A DNA stretch of 64,000 bases from Staphylococcus sp. GSSP0090 (GCF_013391405.1 NZ_JACBFD010000033.1:1-64000), one strand, 5' to 3'; shown: positions 9,161 through 16,513, counted from the first letter of the stretch. Program-made: numbers and translations. Notes: generated from the sequence alone by a model not told the origin.

Positions 9161-9256
9161 ATGTCTGAAATCTTTGTAAACATCATGACTACAGCAGCAA
9201 GTGGCTGTCTCGTTGCGTTATTTGCGCATTGGCTACGCAAGCGTAATGATGAATAG
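9161..9256 (+). CDS. Fst/PepA1-family type I toxin, cassette C
   Basis: 31 residues, starting MSEIFVNIMTT, with core AASGC and tail WLRKRNDE, so it is the 'VxI..T' subtype with an alanine-alanine variant. The -10 is TATAAT at 9098-9103. The palindrome near -35 differs here (TAATTA in place of GTAGCTAC) but stays palindromic. The 5' GTCGCCTA pairs with TAGGCGGC at the stop through one G-U wobble. The 5' hairpin uses CTCTC/GAGAG and CGTCA/TGACG. Confidence 0.87.
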   Translation: MSEIFVNIMTTAASGCLVALFAHWLRKRNDE

Positions 9257-9271
9257 GCGGCTAGTCACACC

Positions 9272-9336
9272 CAAAAATCCCCTAACTACTGGCATAGTTA
9301 GGGGATTTGGTGCATACATGCCTGATAATCTTTGTT
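9272..9336 (-). ncRNA. antisense antitoxin RNA, cassette C
   Basis: Minus-strand TTGCAT (9372-9367), 18-base spacer, TATAAT (9348-9343) with extended TG. Terminator stem ATCCCCTAACTA/TAGTTAGGGGAT at 9277-9306, then TTTTT. The 5' end (9309-9336) repeats the toxin start region 9149-9180, sharing GGTGCATAC and ATCTTTGT. Confidence 0.73.
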
Positions 9337-9601
9337 AAATGTATTATAACACCATAGTGGTTAGGAATGCAAAACTAAAACCAACATTGTTTTTTATAGT
9401 AAAGTTTAAATTTTTTGATGGTAAAAAGCGATGATTGATTTAAAATATATAGTTTTTGATAATAAACGTATCGATAATAAGGCATTATTTAATATGATTC
9501 AACACGGTGTAAGTAGCTACGCTGATACATTAGCAGGTGGTATAATAATAGCGTCGCCTATCTCTCAGGCGTCAATATGACGTAGAGAGGAGGTGCTGAA
9601 A

Positions 9602-9697
9602 ATGGTAGATATTCTTGTTCACATCATGACCACAGTCATCAGTGGTTGTATTGTCGCACTCTTTGCGTATTGGCTTCGCAAACGTGACAATAAGTAA
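9602..9697 (+). CDS. Fst/PepA1-family type I toxin, cassette D
   Basis: 31 residues. MVDILVHIMTTVISGC leads into a helix and the basic end WLRKRDNK. Same subtype as A, and its 5' leader is identical to A through the hairpin and AGGAGGTG. The -10 is TATAAT at 9541-9546. GTCGCCTA pairs with TAGGCGAC just after the stop. The leader matches A while the start region differs, so the specificity region is what varies. Confidence 0.88.
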   Translation: MVDILVHIMTTVISGCIVALFAYWLRKRDNK

Positions 9698-9716
9698 AAT
9701 AGGCGACTAGCCACAC

Positions 9717-9780
9717 CAAAAAACCCCTCACTACTCGCAATAGTGAGGGGTCTGGTGCATCAAATGCAGATATCCTTGTT
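9717..9780 (-). ncRNA. antisense antitoxin RNA, cassette D
   Basis: Minus-strand TTGCAT (9816-9811), 18-base spacer, TATAAT (9792-9787) with extended TG. Stem ACCCCTCACTA/TAGTGAGGGGT at 9723-9751 is followed by TTTTT on the minus strand. The 5' end (9754-9780) repeats the toxin start region 9592-9623, sharing GGTGC, AATG, AGATAT and CTTGTT. Confidence 0.73.
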
Positions 9781-10045
9781 GACAATATTATAACACCATA
9801 GTGTGTAGGAATGCAAAACTGAAATCAACATTATTTTTATAGTAAAGTTTAAATTTTTTGATGATAAAAAGCGATAATCGATTTAAAAAATATAGTTTTT
9901 TAATAGTAAACGTATAGATAATAAGGCATTATTTAATATGATTCAATGCGGTGTAAGTAGCTACGCTGATACATTAGTAGGTGGTACAATAATAGCGTCG
10001 CCTTAACTTCCATAGGCGAAATTACTATGGAAGGAGGTGAAACCT

Positions 10046-10138
10046 GTGGCAATTCTCTTTGTTAGTATCATTGCACCTGTGATTTCAGGATGTATTGTTG
10101 CGATTTTCACATTTTGGCTAAACAATCGTAGCAAGTGA
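10046..10138 (+). CDS. Fst/PepA1-family type I toxin, cassette E (GTG start)
   Basis: 30 residues of the B subtype: FVSIIAPVISGC, then FWLNNRSK. It is the closest of the five to the S. aureus PepA1 core. It starts with GTG, whereas the matching repeat in the antisense region has ATG at the same place, so the toxin start has probably drifted from ATG. The -10 is TACAAT (9985-9990), weaker than the TATAAT of the other four. The 5' hairpin CTTCCATA/TATGGAAG is a perfect eight-base stem against the AGGAGG site. Expression may be the lowest of the set. Confidence 0.86.
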   Translation: MAILFVSIIAPVISGCIVAIFTFWLNNRSK

Positions 10139-10161
10139 TAAGGAAGGCGACATAGCTACAC

Positions 10162-10224
10162 CAAAAAATCCCCTCACTATTCCAGTAGTGGGGGGATTGG
10201 TGTACCTATGGCACTCTCTTTGTT
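10162..10224 (-). ncRNA. antisense antitoxin RNA, cassette E
   Basis: Minus-strand TTGCAT (10260-10255), 18-base spacer, TATAAT (10236-10231) with extended TG. Stem AATCCCCTCACTA/TAGTGGGGGGATT (one mismatch) at 10167-10198, then TTTTT. The 5' end repeats the toxin start region 10036-10064, sharing ACCT, TGGCA and CTCTTTGTTA. Confidence 0.73.
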
Positions 10225-10406
10225 AAATACATTATAACATCATAGTGGATGGGAATGCAAAAAGGTTAGCAAAGTAGGGAGGAATCACTTTATTTACTGA
10301 GAAATGATTTTGAAGGTTCATTGATCAATGCAAACAAGTATTTTGTATAGTGTTTCAAATATCATAATTTATGATTGCATTTAGTGTTTGTACAATAACT
10401 GTCTTA

Positions 10407-11223
10407 CTATTGTTCTTTTTGTTTATTTATCATTACTTGAATATATAAAGCAATCCATAGTTCGTGTGGATATGATGCGTTTGATTCAACTGAACCAATT
10501 GCTATATTGTGTTTTTCTCCTCTACGACGTGTTACTAGGTTTTTACCTAAATCAAAAAATGAACGCTGTGCCATTAACACTTTTTGAGAATCTTCATCTG
10601 AAATCATGGTTTTGGTTGAGAAATAAGGATTATTAAATTGATATATTTGATTACTATTTGAAAAAACATATGGCGTTTGTTGTTTAATACCGCCTTTTAA
10701 TAATTTTCTCATCTGTAAATGACCTATTTCTTCTCCATCAATCAAAACACAGTAATGTGGTCTTAAAGAGTATACTTTAATTCTTTTTATAATAATTTCA
10801 TGTTCTGATGACGTAAGTTTGACTCCATAGACTGGGAAAACATCAAATATGCTTAACCATTTTTGAAGGTTATTACTAAAGTAAGGTGTCCAAATTGTAT
10901 CTGTCATGCCATGGATCTTAATGTGTATATCGTCAAATATGTATAAAGACGCTTGATAAAAATATTCGTTTTCTCGTAGATTTGGACTGTTTTCATATAC
11001 TGTAAGTTCTTTTTTATATTTTTGCTTATAGTGTCGTCTTATTAAAATAGTTCCAGATAAAACGACAATGCTTGCTACCCAAAAAACAATTAAAATCCAA
11101 GGGGGAGATAGAGTTATTTAAAAAGCCCATCATGCTACCAATCATTAATATTGTTACTAATATTGTTTCAACAAATAATACTAAAATAGCCAATTTTATA
11201 TCTCCTCTCAATAAATTTAGCAT
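10407..11223 (-). pseudogene. tubby-like C-terminal domain membrane protein, frameshifted at a C5 run
   Basis: Two overlapping frames make one protein if a single base is removed from the CCCCC run of the coding strand near 11100 (GGGGG on the given strand). The first part (from the ATG at 11223) has two membrane helices, LAILVLFVETILVTILMIG and, past the shift, WILIVFWVASIVVLSGTIL. The second part (ATG at 10907 as the next start) holds the domain with YQFNNPYFSTKT, QRSFFDLGKN, RRRGEKHNI and PHELWIALYIQVMIN, the pattern I associate with staphylococcal tubby C-terminal-like proteins. Rejoined length is about 270 residues. It could be a true pseudogene, a sequencing slip, or a phase-variable switch. 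Confidence 0.7.
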
Positions 11224-11399
11224 TTGCCAAAAATTACATTTATACTTAGATTACGAATTTATTATTGTTAATATCTCACTGATAGTTAATGGTACTAAAA
11301 AATTGAGTATGGAGAAACCCCATCTCTAAAAAAGAAATGGGGGAATTTTTGGTATCAAAAACTAACGTTTTTTGCCCAAATTCTTCTACCTATTTTATA

Positions 11400-11833
11400 T
11401 CATTCTTGATAGCTTATAGAATCTTCATTACTTAATCTATCCTTACTTACTGTACCGATTGAAACACCGCTATTCGTAAATTGTTTCTCATCTTCAAATA
11501 TTGTTTTATTAAATAAAATAAGCATTTGTAAGGTCACTAAAACTTCATTATCAGGATGATATAGAGATTTAAGTGGAATCCATTGAATTAAGTCATCATC
11601 AAAAATATAATGTTTTGAGTTTTTTCTTAAAATATATATTAATTAACTATGAGGCAATATTAAGCTATTACTATTTTTTAGTTGTTCTGATATTTCTAAA
11701 TGTGAAACATAAATTATTTTAAATTTTTATACAAGATTGTAAAGGCATATCTTTCTGAACTTTCTTCTAAGATTGACGCTAATGATTCATTAAAATAAAT
11801 ACCGTAACCACTCAAATGATAATTCACTATAAC
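11400..11833 (-). pseudogene. decayed gene, family unrecognised
   Basis: Coding-like minus-strand sequence broken by at least one frameshift (near 11720) and an in-frame TAG at 11647-11649, which a second frame change bypasses. Stitched segments include YHLSGYGIYFNESLASILEE, then IIYVSHLEISEQLKNSNS, then IFDDDLIQWIPLKSLYHPDN and SGVSIGTVSKDRLSNEDS before a TGA at 11400-11402. Residual length is about 140 residues. The order and composition look like a real former protein, but no family is assigned. Confidence 0.5.
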
Positions 11834-11875
11834 TGATTACTCACATACTCAAGATTAGAAGTAGTAAATGTAATA

Positions 11876-11897
11876 TTTTTGACTAAGTAGTACAAAA
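11876..11897. promoter_or_regulatory. TetR operator upstream of the tetR gene
   Basis: TTTTTGACT-AAGT-AGTACAAAA is a near copy of the perfect palindrome at 12556-12577 with the right half identical. A TATAAT lies just downstream (AACTATAATTCG), so binding would cover the regulator's own promoter. Confidence 0.6.
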
Positions 11898-11940
11898 TAA
11901 CTATAATTCGAATTATATAACAAATTAGAAAGGAAATTTT

Positions 11941-12531
11941 ATGAAGAAACACAGTGGTAGACCGCTTGAATATAGTAAAGTAGATGTATTAGACGCAGCA
12001 ATTGATGTATTTTGGGAAAAGGGTTATAAAGCATGCTCCACTGTAGATTTATGTAACAGAACAGGTTTAGGCCGTGGTAGTTTATATAATGCTTTTGGCA
12101 GTAAGCATAAATTATATGAAGAAGCTTTAAAACGATATCATGAATTTTGGATAGAAACACAAATAAATATTTTAAAGCAAACTAATTCAGCTAAACAAAA
12201 TTTAGAGAATTTATTAAGCTGGGCTGTGGAAGAAGATTTTAAAGAAAGTGCAAAAGGTTGTATGTTAATCAATGCTTCGATGGAATATTGGAAGAACGAT
12301 CCAACTGTTGCTTATTGGTCTCGTATTCATGCTAATCACTTAGAATCTGTAATTAAAAAAGTAATTCAGAATGGTATCGATTCTAATGAGATAAGTTCAA
12401 ATATTTCCGTTGATGATTTAGCAAGAAATTATCTATGTAGTTTTTATGGAATAAGGGCGCTTAACGCGTTCATACCTGATATAGAAACAGCACAAGACAC
12501 TGTTAAAAGTATAATGGCAAACTTTCCATAA
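11941..12531 (+). CDS. TetR/AcrR-family repressor of the adjacent nitroreductase
   Basis: 196 residues with an N-terminal TetR DNA-binding domain (DVFWEKGYKACSTVDLCNRTGLGRGSLYNAFGSK, residues about 18-53 in two halves) and a variable helical ligand-binding C-terminus that includes KGCMLINASMEYW. The YxxFGSKxxLY element is typical of the subgroup controlling oxidoreductases. Palindromes at 11876 and 12556 suggest autoregulation and repression of the next gene. RBS GAAAGGA. Confidence 0.85.
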   Translation: MKKHSGRPLEYSKVDVLDAAIDVFWEKGYKACSTVDLCNRTGLGRGSLYNAFGSKHKLYEEALKRYHEFWIETQINILKQTNSAKQNLENLLSWAVEEDFKESAKGCMLINASMEYWKNDPTVAYWSRIHANHLESVIKKVIQNGIDSNEISSNISVDDLARNYLCSFYGIRALNAFIPDIETAQDTVKSIMANFP

Positions 12532-12555
12532 CTGTTTGCTATTTTATTTAGCTAA

Positions 12556-12577
12556 TTTTGTACTAATCAGTACAAAA
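12556..12577. promoter_or_regulatory. TetR operator upstream of the nitroreductase
   Basis: Perfect inverted repeat with nine-base arms TTTTGTACT and AGTACAAAA around AATC, 29 bases before the nitroreductase start. Confidence 0.7.
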
Positions 12578-12605
12578 TTAATATAAAAATAAAAGGAGAT
12601 TGAAC

Positions 12606-13346
12606 ATGAATCAAACAATTGAAACAATTTTAAATCACAAATCAGTACGTTCGTTCAAAAATATTCGTTTAACTGAATCACAAATCGAGCAACTTGTCGA
12701 AGCTTCACAAGCTGCATCAACAGCAAGTTATCAACAAAATTATTCGATTATTGGTATAAATGACCCTATAATAAAAAGAAAAATTGCTAAATGTGCTGGT
12801 AATCAACCATTTATCGAAGAATCTGGGCATCTTTTTATATTCTGTGCTGATTTATACAGAAATAAGTTGATGTCAGAAGAATTAAATATAGATATAGAAA
12901 AGACTATACAAGGAGTTGATGCAACTATTGTTGGTGCTGTCGATACATCTTTAGCAGCACAAAATATGGTTATAGCTGCAGAATCAATGGATTTGGGTGT
13001 ATGTTATATCGGTGGTGTAAGAGATGGTATTATTGAAATATCCGAATTATTAGAACTTCCAAATTATGTATATCCCGTATTTGGTTTAGTTGTTGGCTAT
13101 CCTTCTGAAGAAAATGATAAAAAACCGAGAATTCCTTTTGAAGGTATATATCATGAAAATAAATATAACCTTGATAAAATGCATATTATTAAACAATATA
13201 ATAAGGATACAAATACTTATTATTCAGTTCGTTCTGGGAAATCATCAGATAGATCATGGGCTAAAACAGCAATTAGTAGTTTAAATCGTCTACCAAGAAC
13301 ATTCATTAAAGATTTTCTCAATAAAAGGGGCTTATCTAAACATTAA
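12606..13346 (+). CDS. NfsA/FRP-type flavin nitroreductase
   Basis: 246 residues from the ATG at 12606, chosen because AAAAGGAGA ends seven bases upstream; a TTG at 12600 overlaps that site. FMN-dependent nitroreductase fold: NHKSVRSFKN near the N-terminus, QAASTASYQQNYS, GAVDTSLAAQNMVIAAES and GLGVCYIGG-like text (DLGVCYIGGVRD), and the GLVVGYP loop. These enzymes use NAD(P)H to reduce nitro compounds, quinones or flavins. Transcribed with the TetR gene and probably induced by an electrophile or nitro ligand. Confidence 0.87.
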   Translation: MNQTIETILNHKSVRSFKNIRLTESQIEQLVEASQAASTASYQQNYSIIGINDPIIKRKIAKCAGNQPFIEESGHLFIFCADLYRNKLMSEELNIDIEKTIQGVDATIVGAVDTSLAAQNMVIAAESMDLGVCYIGGVRDGIIEISELLELPNYVYPVFGLVVGYPSEENDKKPRIPFEGIYHENKYNLDKMHIIKQYNKDTNTYYSVRSGKSSDRSWAKTAISSLNRLPRTFIKDFLNKRGLSKH

Positions 13347-13358
13347 CTTTCTATAAAA

Positions 13359-13390
13359 ATAAGAATGACTGAAAATACGCTCGCCATTCT
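13359..13390 (+). terminator. possible terminator after nitroreductase
   Basis: AAGAATG...CATTCTT stem followed by AATTTTTA. The arms are short for the loop size. Confidence 0.45.
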
Positions 13391-13544
13391 TAATTTTTAA
13401 TAACTCTGTATACTGTATTACTACTAAAAAATGCACTATAAAAAAATGTTTTTATACACTTATAGTACATCTCTTTAGGTGTTTGTTTTATAAAATGTAA
13501 ATTATTCACTTTTAAACCAGGTGATTTGTTTTATTATAAGTATA

Positions 13545-13614
13545 TGGCACAGATATCTCTCCTTTAATTATGGTTTCGTTGCTTATAATTATAGAGATAT
13601 TTGTGCTTTTTTGT
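13545..13614. repeat. long imperfect inverted repeat
   Basis: GGCACAGATATCTCT and AGAGATATTTGTGCTTTTTT pair across a roughly 32-base loop that contains a nested ATAATTA/TAATTAT. It lies between the nitroreductase and the convergent SstD-like operon. It looks like a terminator-type or small transposon-remnant hairpin; no ORF lies in 13391-13731. Confidence 0.5.
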
Positions 13615-13632
13615 ATTTAAAAATAAAAAATA

Positions 13633-13663
13633 ACGATTGATGATTTTAATCACCAACCGTTAA
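13633..13663 (-). terminator. terminator of the SstD-like operon
   Basis: AACGATTGATGATT and AATCACCAACCGTT form an imperfect stem. On the minus strand it is followed by an A/T-rich tail with TTATTTTTTATTTT. Confidence 0.6.
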
Positions 13664-13731
13664 AAGTGTACAACCGAAATTTTAACTATTTTATTCAACT
13701 ATTTTATCAAAGCCGACAGTTAACATCATTA

Positions 13732-14742
13732 TTATTTTAAATGTTCAATATTTTCCTTTAGTTCTTTCACTTGTTTTATACTAGATTGAATACCATTTGT
13801 AGAGAAATACCATTCTTTCGGATCTAATGCGACAATTTGCTTATGCTTAATAGCTGAAACTTCTTGTAAGACATCGTTATTCAATATTTTTTTGCTAGTC
13901 CCTTTACCTGAAGTTGCTTGATCTCTATCCATAGCGAAAATAATATCTGGGTTTTTCTCTGCTACATATTCTAAACTTATATGTTTCCCATGTGGACCTG
14001 CTTTTATTTTTCCATCAACGGGTTCCATACCCATTTCATTATATATCAAGCCTCCAAAACGATCTTTAGGGCCATATGTTGAAAGTTCTCCTTCGCTTGT
14101 TAATAGTATCATTGATTTATCACTGATTTTTGATGCTATTTTTTTAGTGTCATTGCTAATTTTATCTAATTTTTTTATATATTCTTGTGATTTAGACTCT
14201 TCTCCAAAGATTTTACCTAAATCTGTTGTATTTTTTTTAATAGAGTCTAAAGTTTTCTCATCGTCAGTACCTATATATAAAAATTTGGCATTGGGGGCTG
14301 CTTTTTTGAGTTCATCTAATACTTGTTTACTAGCCGTACGTCCGGAAAATATAATTAAATCTGGTTTTTGTTCAGCGACAGCATTATAATCAGGTTTGCC
14401 TAATTCTCCTACATTAGCGTATTTTTTTTGTTTAAATGCTGCTAAGTCATCAGGTAAACTTTCGGCATTTTTACCTTTTGCTATACCTTTAATTGCGGAT
14501 GAGTGACCTAGAGCCTTGATCGTATCCACAGCACCGTAATCAAAAGTGACAATACGTTTTGGATTTTTAGGAATCTCAACTGTTTCTTTTTTAACTTCAG
14601 CGTCTTTACCATCTTTCCTATCTCCACGTAAGTCATATTTCGTTTTAATTTTTACGACATCTTTCTTTTTCTCATTACTTTCGCTTTGACTGCATGCGGA
14701 CAATAAAACTGCTAAAACGATTAATAATATAAGTTTTTTCAT
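13732..14742 (-). CDS. sstD: SstD-like catechol siderophore-binding lipoprotein
   Basis: 336 residues. The lipobox LLSAC gives a lipidated Cys at 17, followed by a FecB-type binding domain (PKNPKRIVTFDYGAVDTIKALG, in two parts about residues 58-80). STYGPKDRFGGLIYNEMG and LDPKEWYFSTNG match S. aureus SstD closely, so catechol or catecholamine iron chelates are the likely ligand. It is the second gene of an operon, 24 bases after the preceding gene. The Fur box at 15595 should control it. No permease or ATPase is nearby, so it must use one encoded elsewhere. Confidence 0.8.
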   Translation of the reverse strand: MKKLILLIVLAVLLSACSQSESNEKKKDVVKIKTKYDLRGDRKDGKDAEVKKETVEIPKNPKRIVTFDYGAVDTIKALGHSSAIKGIAKGKNAESLPDDLAAFKQKKYANVGELGKPDYNAVAEQKPDLIIFSGRTASKQVLDELKKAAPNAKFLYIGTDDEKTLDSIKKNTTDLGKIFGEESKSQEYIKKLDKISNDTKKIASKISDKSMILLTSEGELSTYGPKDRFGGLIYNEMGMEPVDGKIKAGPHGKHISLEYVAEKNPDIIFAMDRDQATSGKGTSKKILNNDVLQEVSAIKHKQIVALDPKEWYFSTNGIQSSIKQVKELKENIEHLK

Positions 14743-14766
14743 TTATTAACATCCTCAATTTTTATT

Positions 14767-15438
14767 TTATATAATGATTACATTAAAAAGGCCTGTAGAC
14801 TCGAATATGAACTTTAAATATCTGCTGTGCGATTTGCCAACAAATAACATGGAGCACTTATAATTTTTAGCTTTCTCTATTGTATTCATGGCCATTTTAT
14901 AGTTTCTTTGTGACCAATGATTTATAAATTGGAGGCCTATATCTTCAGCTTGCATAAGTGCGTAAAAATATTGCTCTAGTGGAATCACTTCTTTAGATTG
15001 GTTTAATAAAGAAGAAAGCATACTCTCGTTATTATTCTTTTTTTGATTATGTTGAATCTTAAAATGTGTCATTTGTTCATATGTAGCGGGGTTATTAATT
15101 TTTAATGTCATTTCAGCTTTGTTTTGTAGCATCTTTCTCTGTTCCTTATGGTTATCATCTATAAGATGAATATTAATATTTCTTAGTAGTGAAAGTGGTA
15201 TAGCAGCAAAATGAAATTCTGTAAAATAAGAAGGTGGTTTATTTTCTTTTAAATTTTCAACAAATGTTTGCTCATCAGATTTGTCTAATTCTATAAACAA
15301 TACTTCTGGATGAAATTGATTTAGATAGTTTGATACAGCAAGCCCTTCTTTATAATAGGCATCCAAGGTTTGGTGCTGGGTTAACTCCTCTGCAGTTCTT
15401 CTGATGTGAGGTAAATTGACTATGTATATCGTATTCAT
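14767..15438 (-). CDS. DUF5694-like protein, TraB/Tiki-fold candidate
   Basis: 223 residues, soluble, no signal peptide. The C-terminus (MLFVGKSHSRYLKFIFE...GLFNVI) resembles the closing GxxHxxxLxxxL...F block of DUF5694 proteins, and HFAAIPLSLL and ALMQAEDIGLQFINHW also fit a helical TraB/Tiki-like chain. The function is unknown. It is the first gene of the operon with the SstD-like lipoprotein and the nearest gene to a Fur box, which hints at an iron-related role. RBS GGAGG. The family assignment is inferred from pattern only. Confidence 0.5.
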   Translation of the reverse strand: MNTIYIVNLPHIRRTAEELTQHQTLDAYYKEGLAVSNYLNQFHPEVLFIELDKSDEQTFVENLKENKPPSYFTEFHFAAIPLSLLRNINIHLIDDNHKEQRKMLQNKAEMTLKINNPATYEQMTHFKIQHNQKKNNNESMLSSLLNQSKEVIPLEQYFYALMQAEDIGLQFINHWSQRNYKMAMNTIEKAKNYKCSMLFVGKSHSRYLKFIFESTGLFNVIII

Positions 15439-15977
15439 ATAGAACCTCCATAATAGTTAAAATATACTTTCTAATGAAATATGATTACTCATTATTTAAA
15501 ATTCGGTTGCCATTATTACTCTGTAATCTATATAGATAAGTTATTGTTTTTCTTTACATTTTAGATATGAAAAAGCACAAAAAAGCATGCCTTAATTGAT
15601 AATTGTTATCAATTATAACATGCCTTTGCTTATTCACAATTATTTTTTCAGATAATATTAACTTACAAAGAATAATCAATTTATATTTTCGACTATATAG
15701 TTAGTTTAATTACTTCATATGTTAATAGGAGAAGTACTATATTATATATACCTTAGAATAAGTATGCACTTTCCTTATAGCTACTATGACACAAAAAACT
15801 AGACTACTTATTTCCTATAAAACTCAGGAAACTAGCAGTCTGGAAAATAGTGATTTTATTTAAGTTCTCATTTTAAAGGTTTAGTGTCTTAAAAACAGAA
15901 GTCTCTGAATTTTTTACAATAAATGGTTTCTATTGTAAAGCCTTCATATAAAAGCCTATTGAGAACATTTCTTAATA
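15439..15977. other. intergenic region with Fur box
   Basis: AT-rich, no supported ORF. Beyond the Fur palindrome, AAACTCAGGAAACTAGCAGT and a few short A/T inverted repeats are seen but have no clear role. Confidence 0.4.
15595..15613. promoter_or_regulatory. Fur box (SstD-like operon)
   Basis: Perfect palindrome ATTGATAA-TTG-TTATCAAT, matching the staphylococcal Fur box core, about 157 bases upstream of the first gene of the minus-strand operon. Confidence 0.75.
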
Positions 15978-16346
15978 TTAAGAGAATAACGTGCTATCAT
16001 TCGGTATATTTTCTAAATAAACAATTTTACCCTCATCATCTAATCGTGCAATATCAATGCCTTCTTGAGTATAAACACCACCTTCAAATCGATTGCCACA
16101 AATCACCCACTGAGTTTCAAAAGTACCGTCATTATTTTCAATCCAACCATTATGCATATGTTTCAAATCTTTGGTTTTTTTGTAGACACTTTTGATAAAT
16201 TGTTTCCATGCATGCTTTCCTTTAAAAGACTTTCCGTTCAATACAAATTCAATGTTTTCACTAAATAAATCATTTAATTTTTCAAAACTTTCATCACTAT
16301 ATCTAGATTCATCAAACAATTTGAAGTAATTATCTAATATTTTCAT
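15978..16346 (-). CDS. SnoaL/NTF2-like protein
   Basis: 122 residues from the ATG at 16346 (AAAAGAG upstream). An extended frame to 16445 has no ribosome binding site. The start KILDNYFKLFDESRYSDESF and the blocks ELNDLFSENIEFVLNG (as KLNDLFSEN), WKQFIKSVYKKTKDLKHMH and IDIARLDDEGKI fit the SnoaL-like alpha+beta cone fold. These proteins act as isomerases, hydrolases or binding proteins; the substrate is unknown. Monocistronic. Confidence 0.7.
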   Translation of the reverse strand: MKILDNYFKLFDESRYSDESFEKLNDLFSENIEFVLNGKSFKGKHAWKQFIKSVYKKTKDLKHMHNGWIENNDGTFETQWVICGNRFEGGVYTQEGIDIARLDDEGKIVYLENIPNDSTLFS

Positions 16347-16513
16347 TATTTCACTCTTTTCTATACCAAATTTATCACAAATTGATTCTATCATTGAAAA
16401 GGCATGAAGGTAATACGATTTATGGAAAAATCCTCTATATCTCATGAGTCAAGTTGGCATAGAGCATAGGTGCATAGCGTGCACTTGAAATAAAAAATAA
16501 TTCGTGTATTATT

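Larger units (their letters stand above)
8990..10262. repeat. type I toxin-antitoxin cassettes C, D and E (tandem)
   Basis: Three further copies of the roughly 430-base cassette, with the same landmarks as A and B. The C-D spacer is almost identical to the A-B spacer, and the D-E spacer is a diverged version. The ABC/LPETG module lies between the two blocks. Confidence 0.85.

Noticed and set aside
5250..10262. CRISPR array or insertion sequence
   Set aside because: Repeats are roughly 400-base cassettes with conserved peptide, promoter and terminator parts; no short regular repeat/spacer pattern and no transposase.
10388..10636. 82-residue plus-strand ORF
   Set aside because: It is the complement of the tubby-like gene and has no ribosome binding site.
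11072..11329. 85-residue plus-strand ORF
   Set aside because: It is antisense to the frameshifted membrane protein with no supporting signals.
13545..13614. MITE-like mobile element
   Set aside because: Inverted repeat is present, but there is no target-site duplication and no second copy in the window; kept as a hairpin only.
16065..16268. 67-residue plus-strand ORF
   Set aside because: Shadow of the SnoaL-like gene on the opposite strand.
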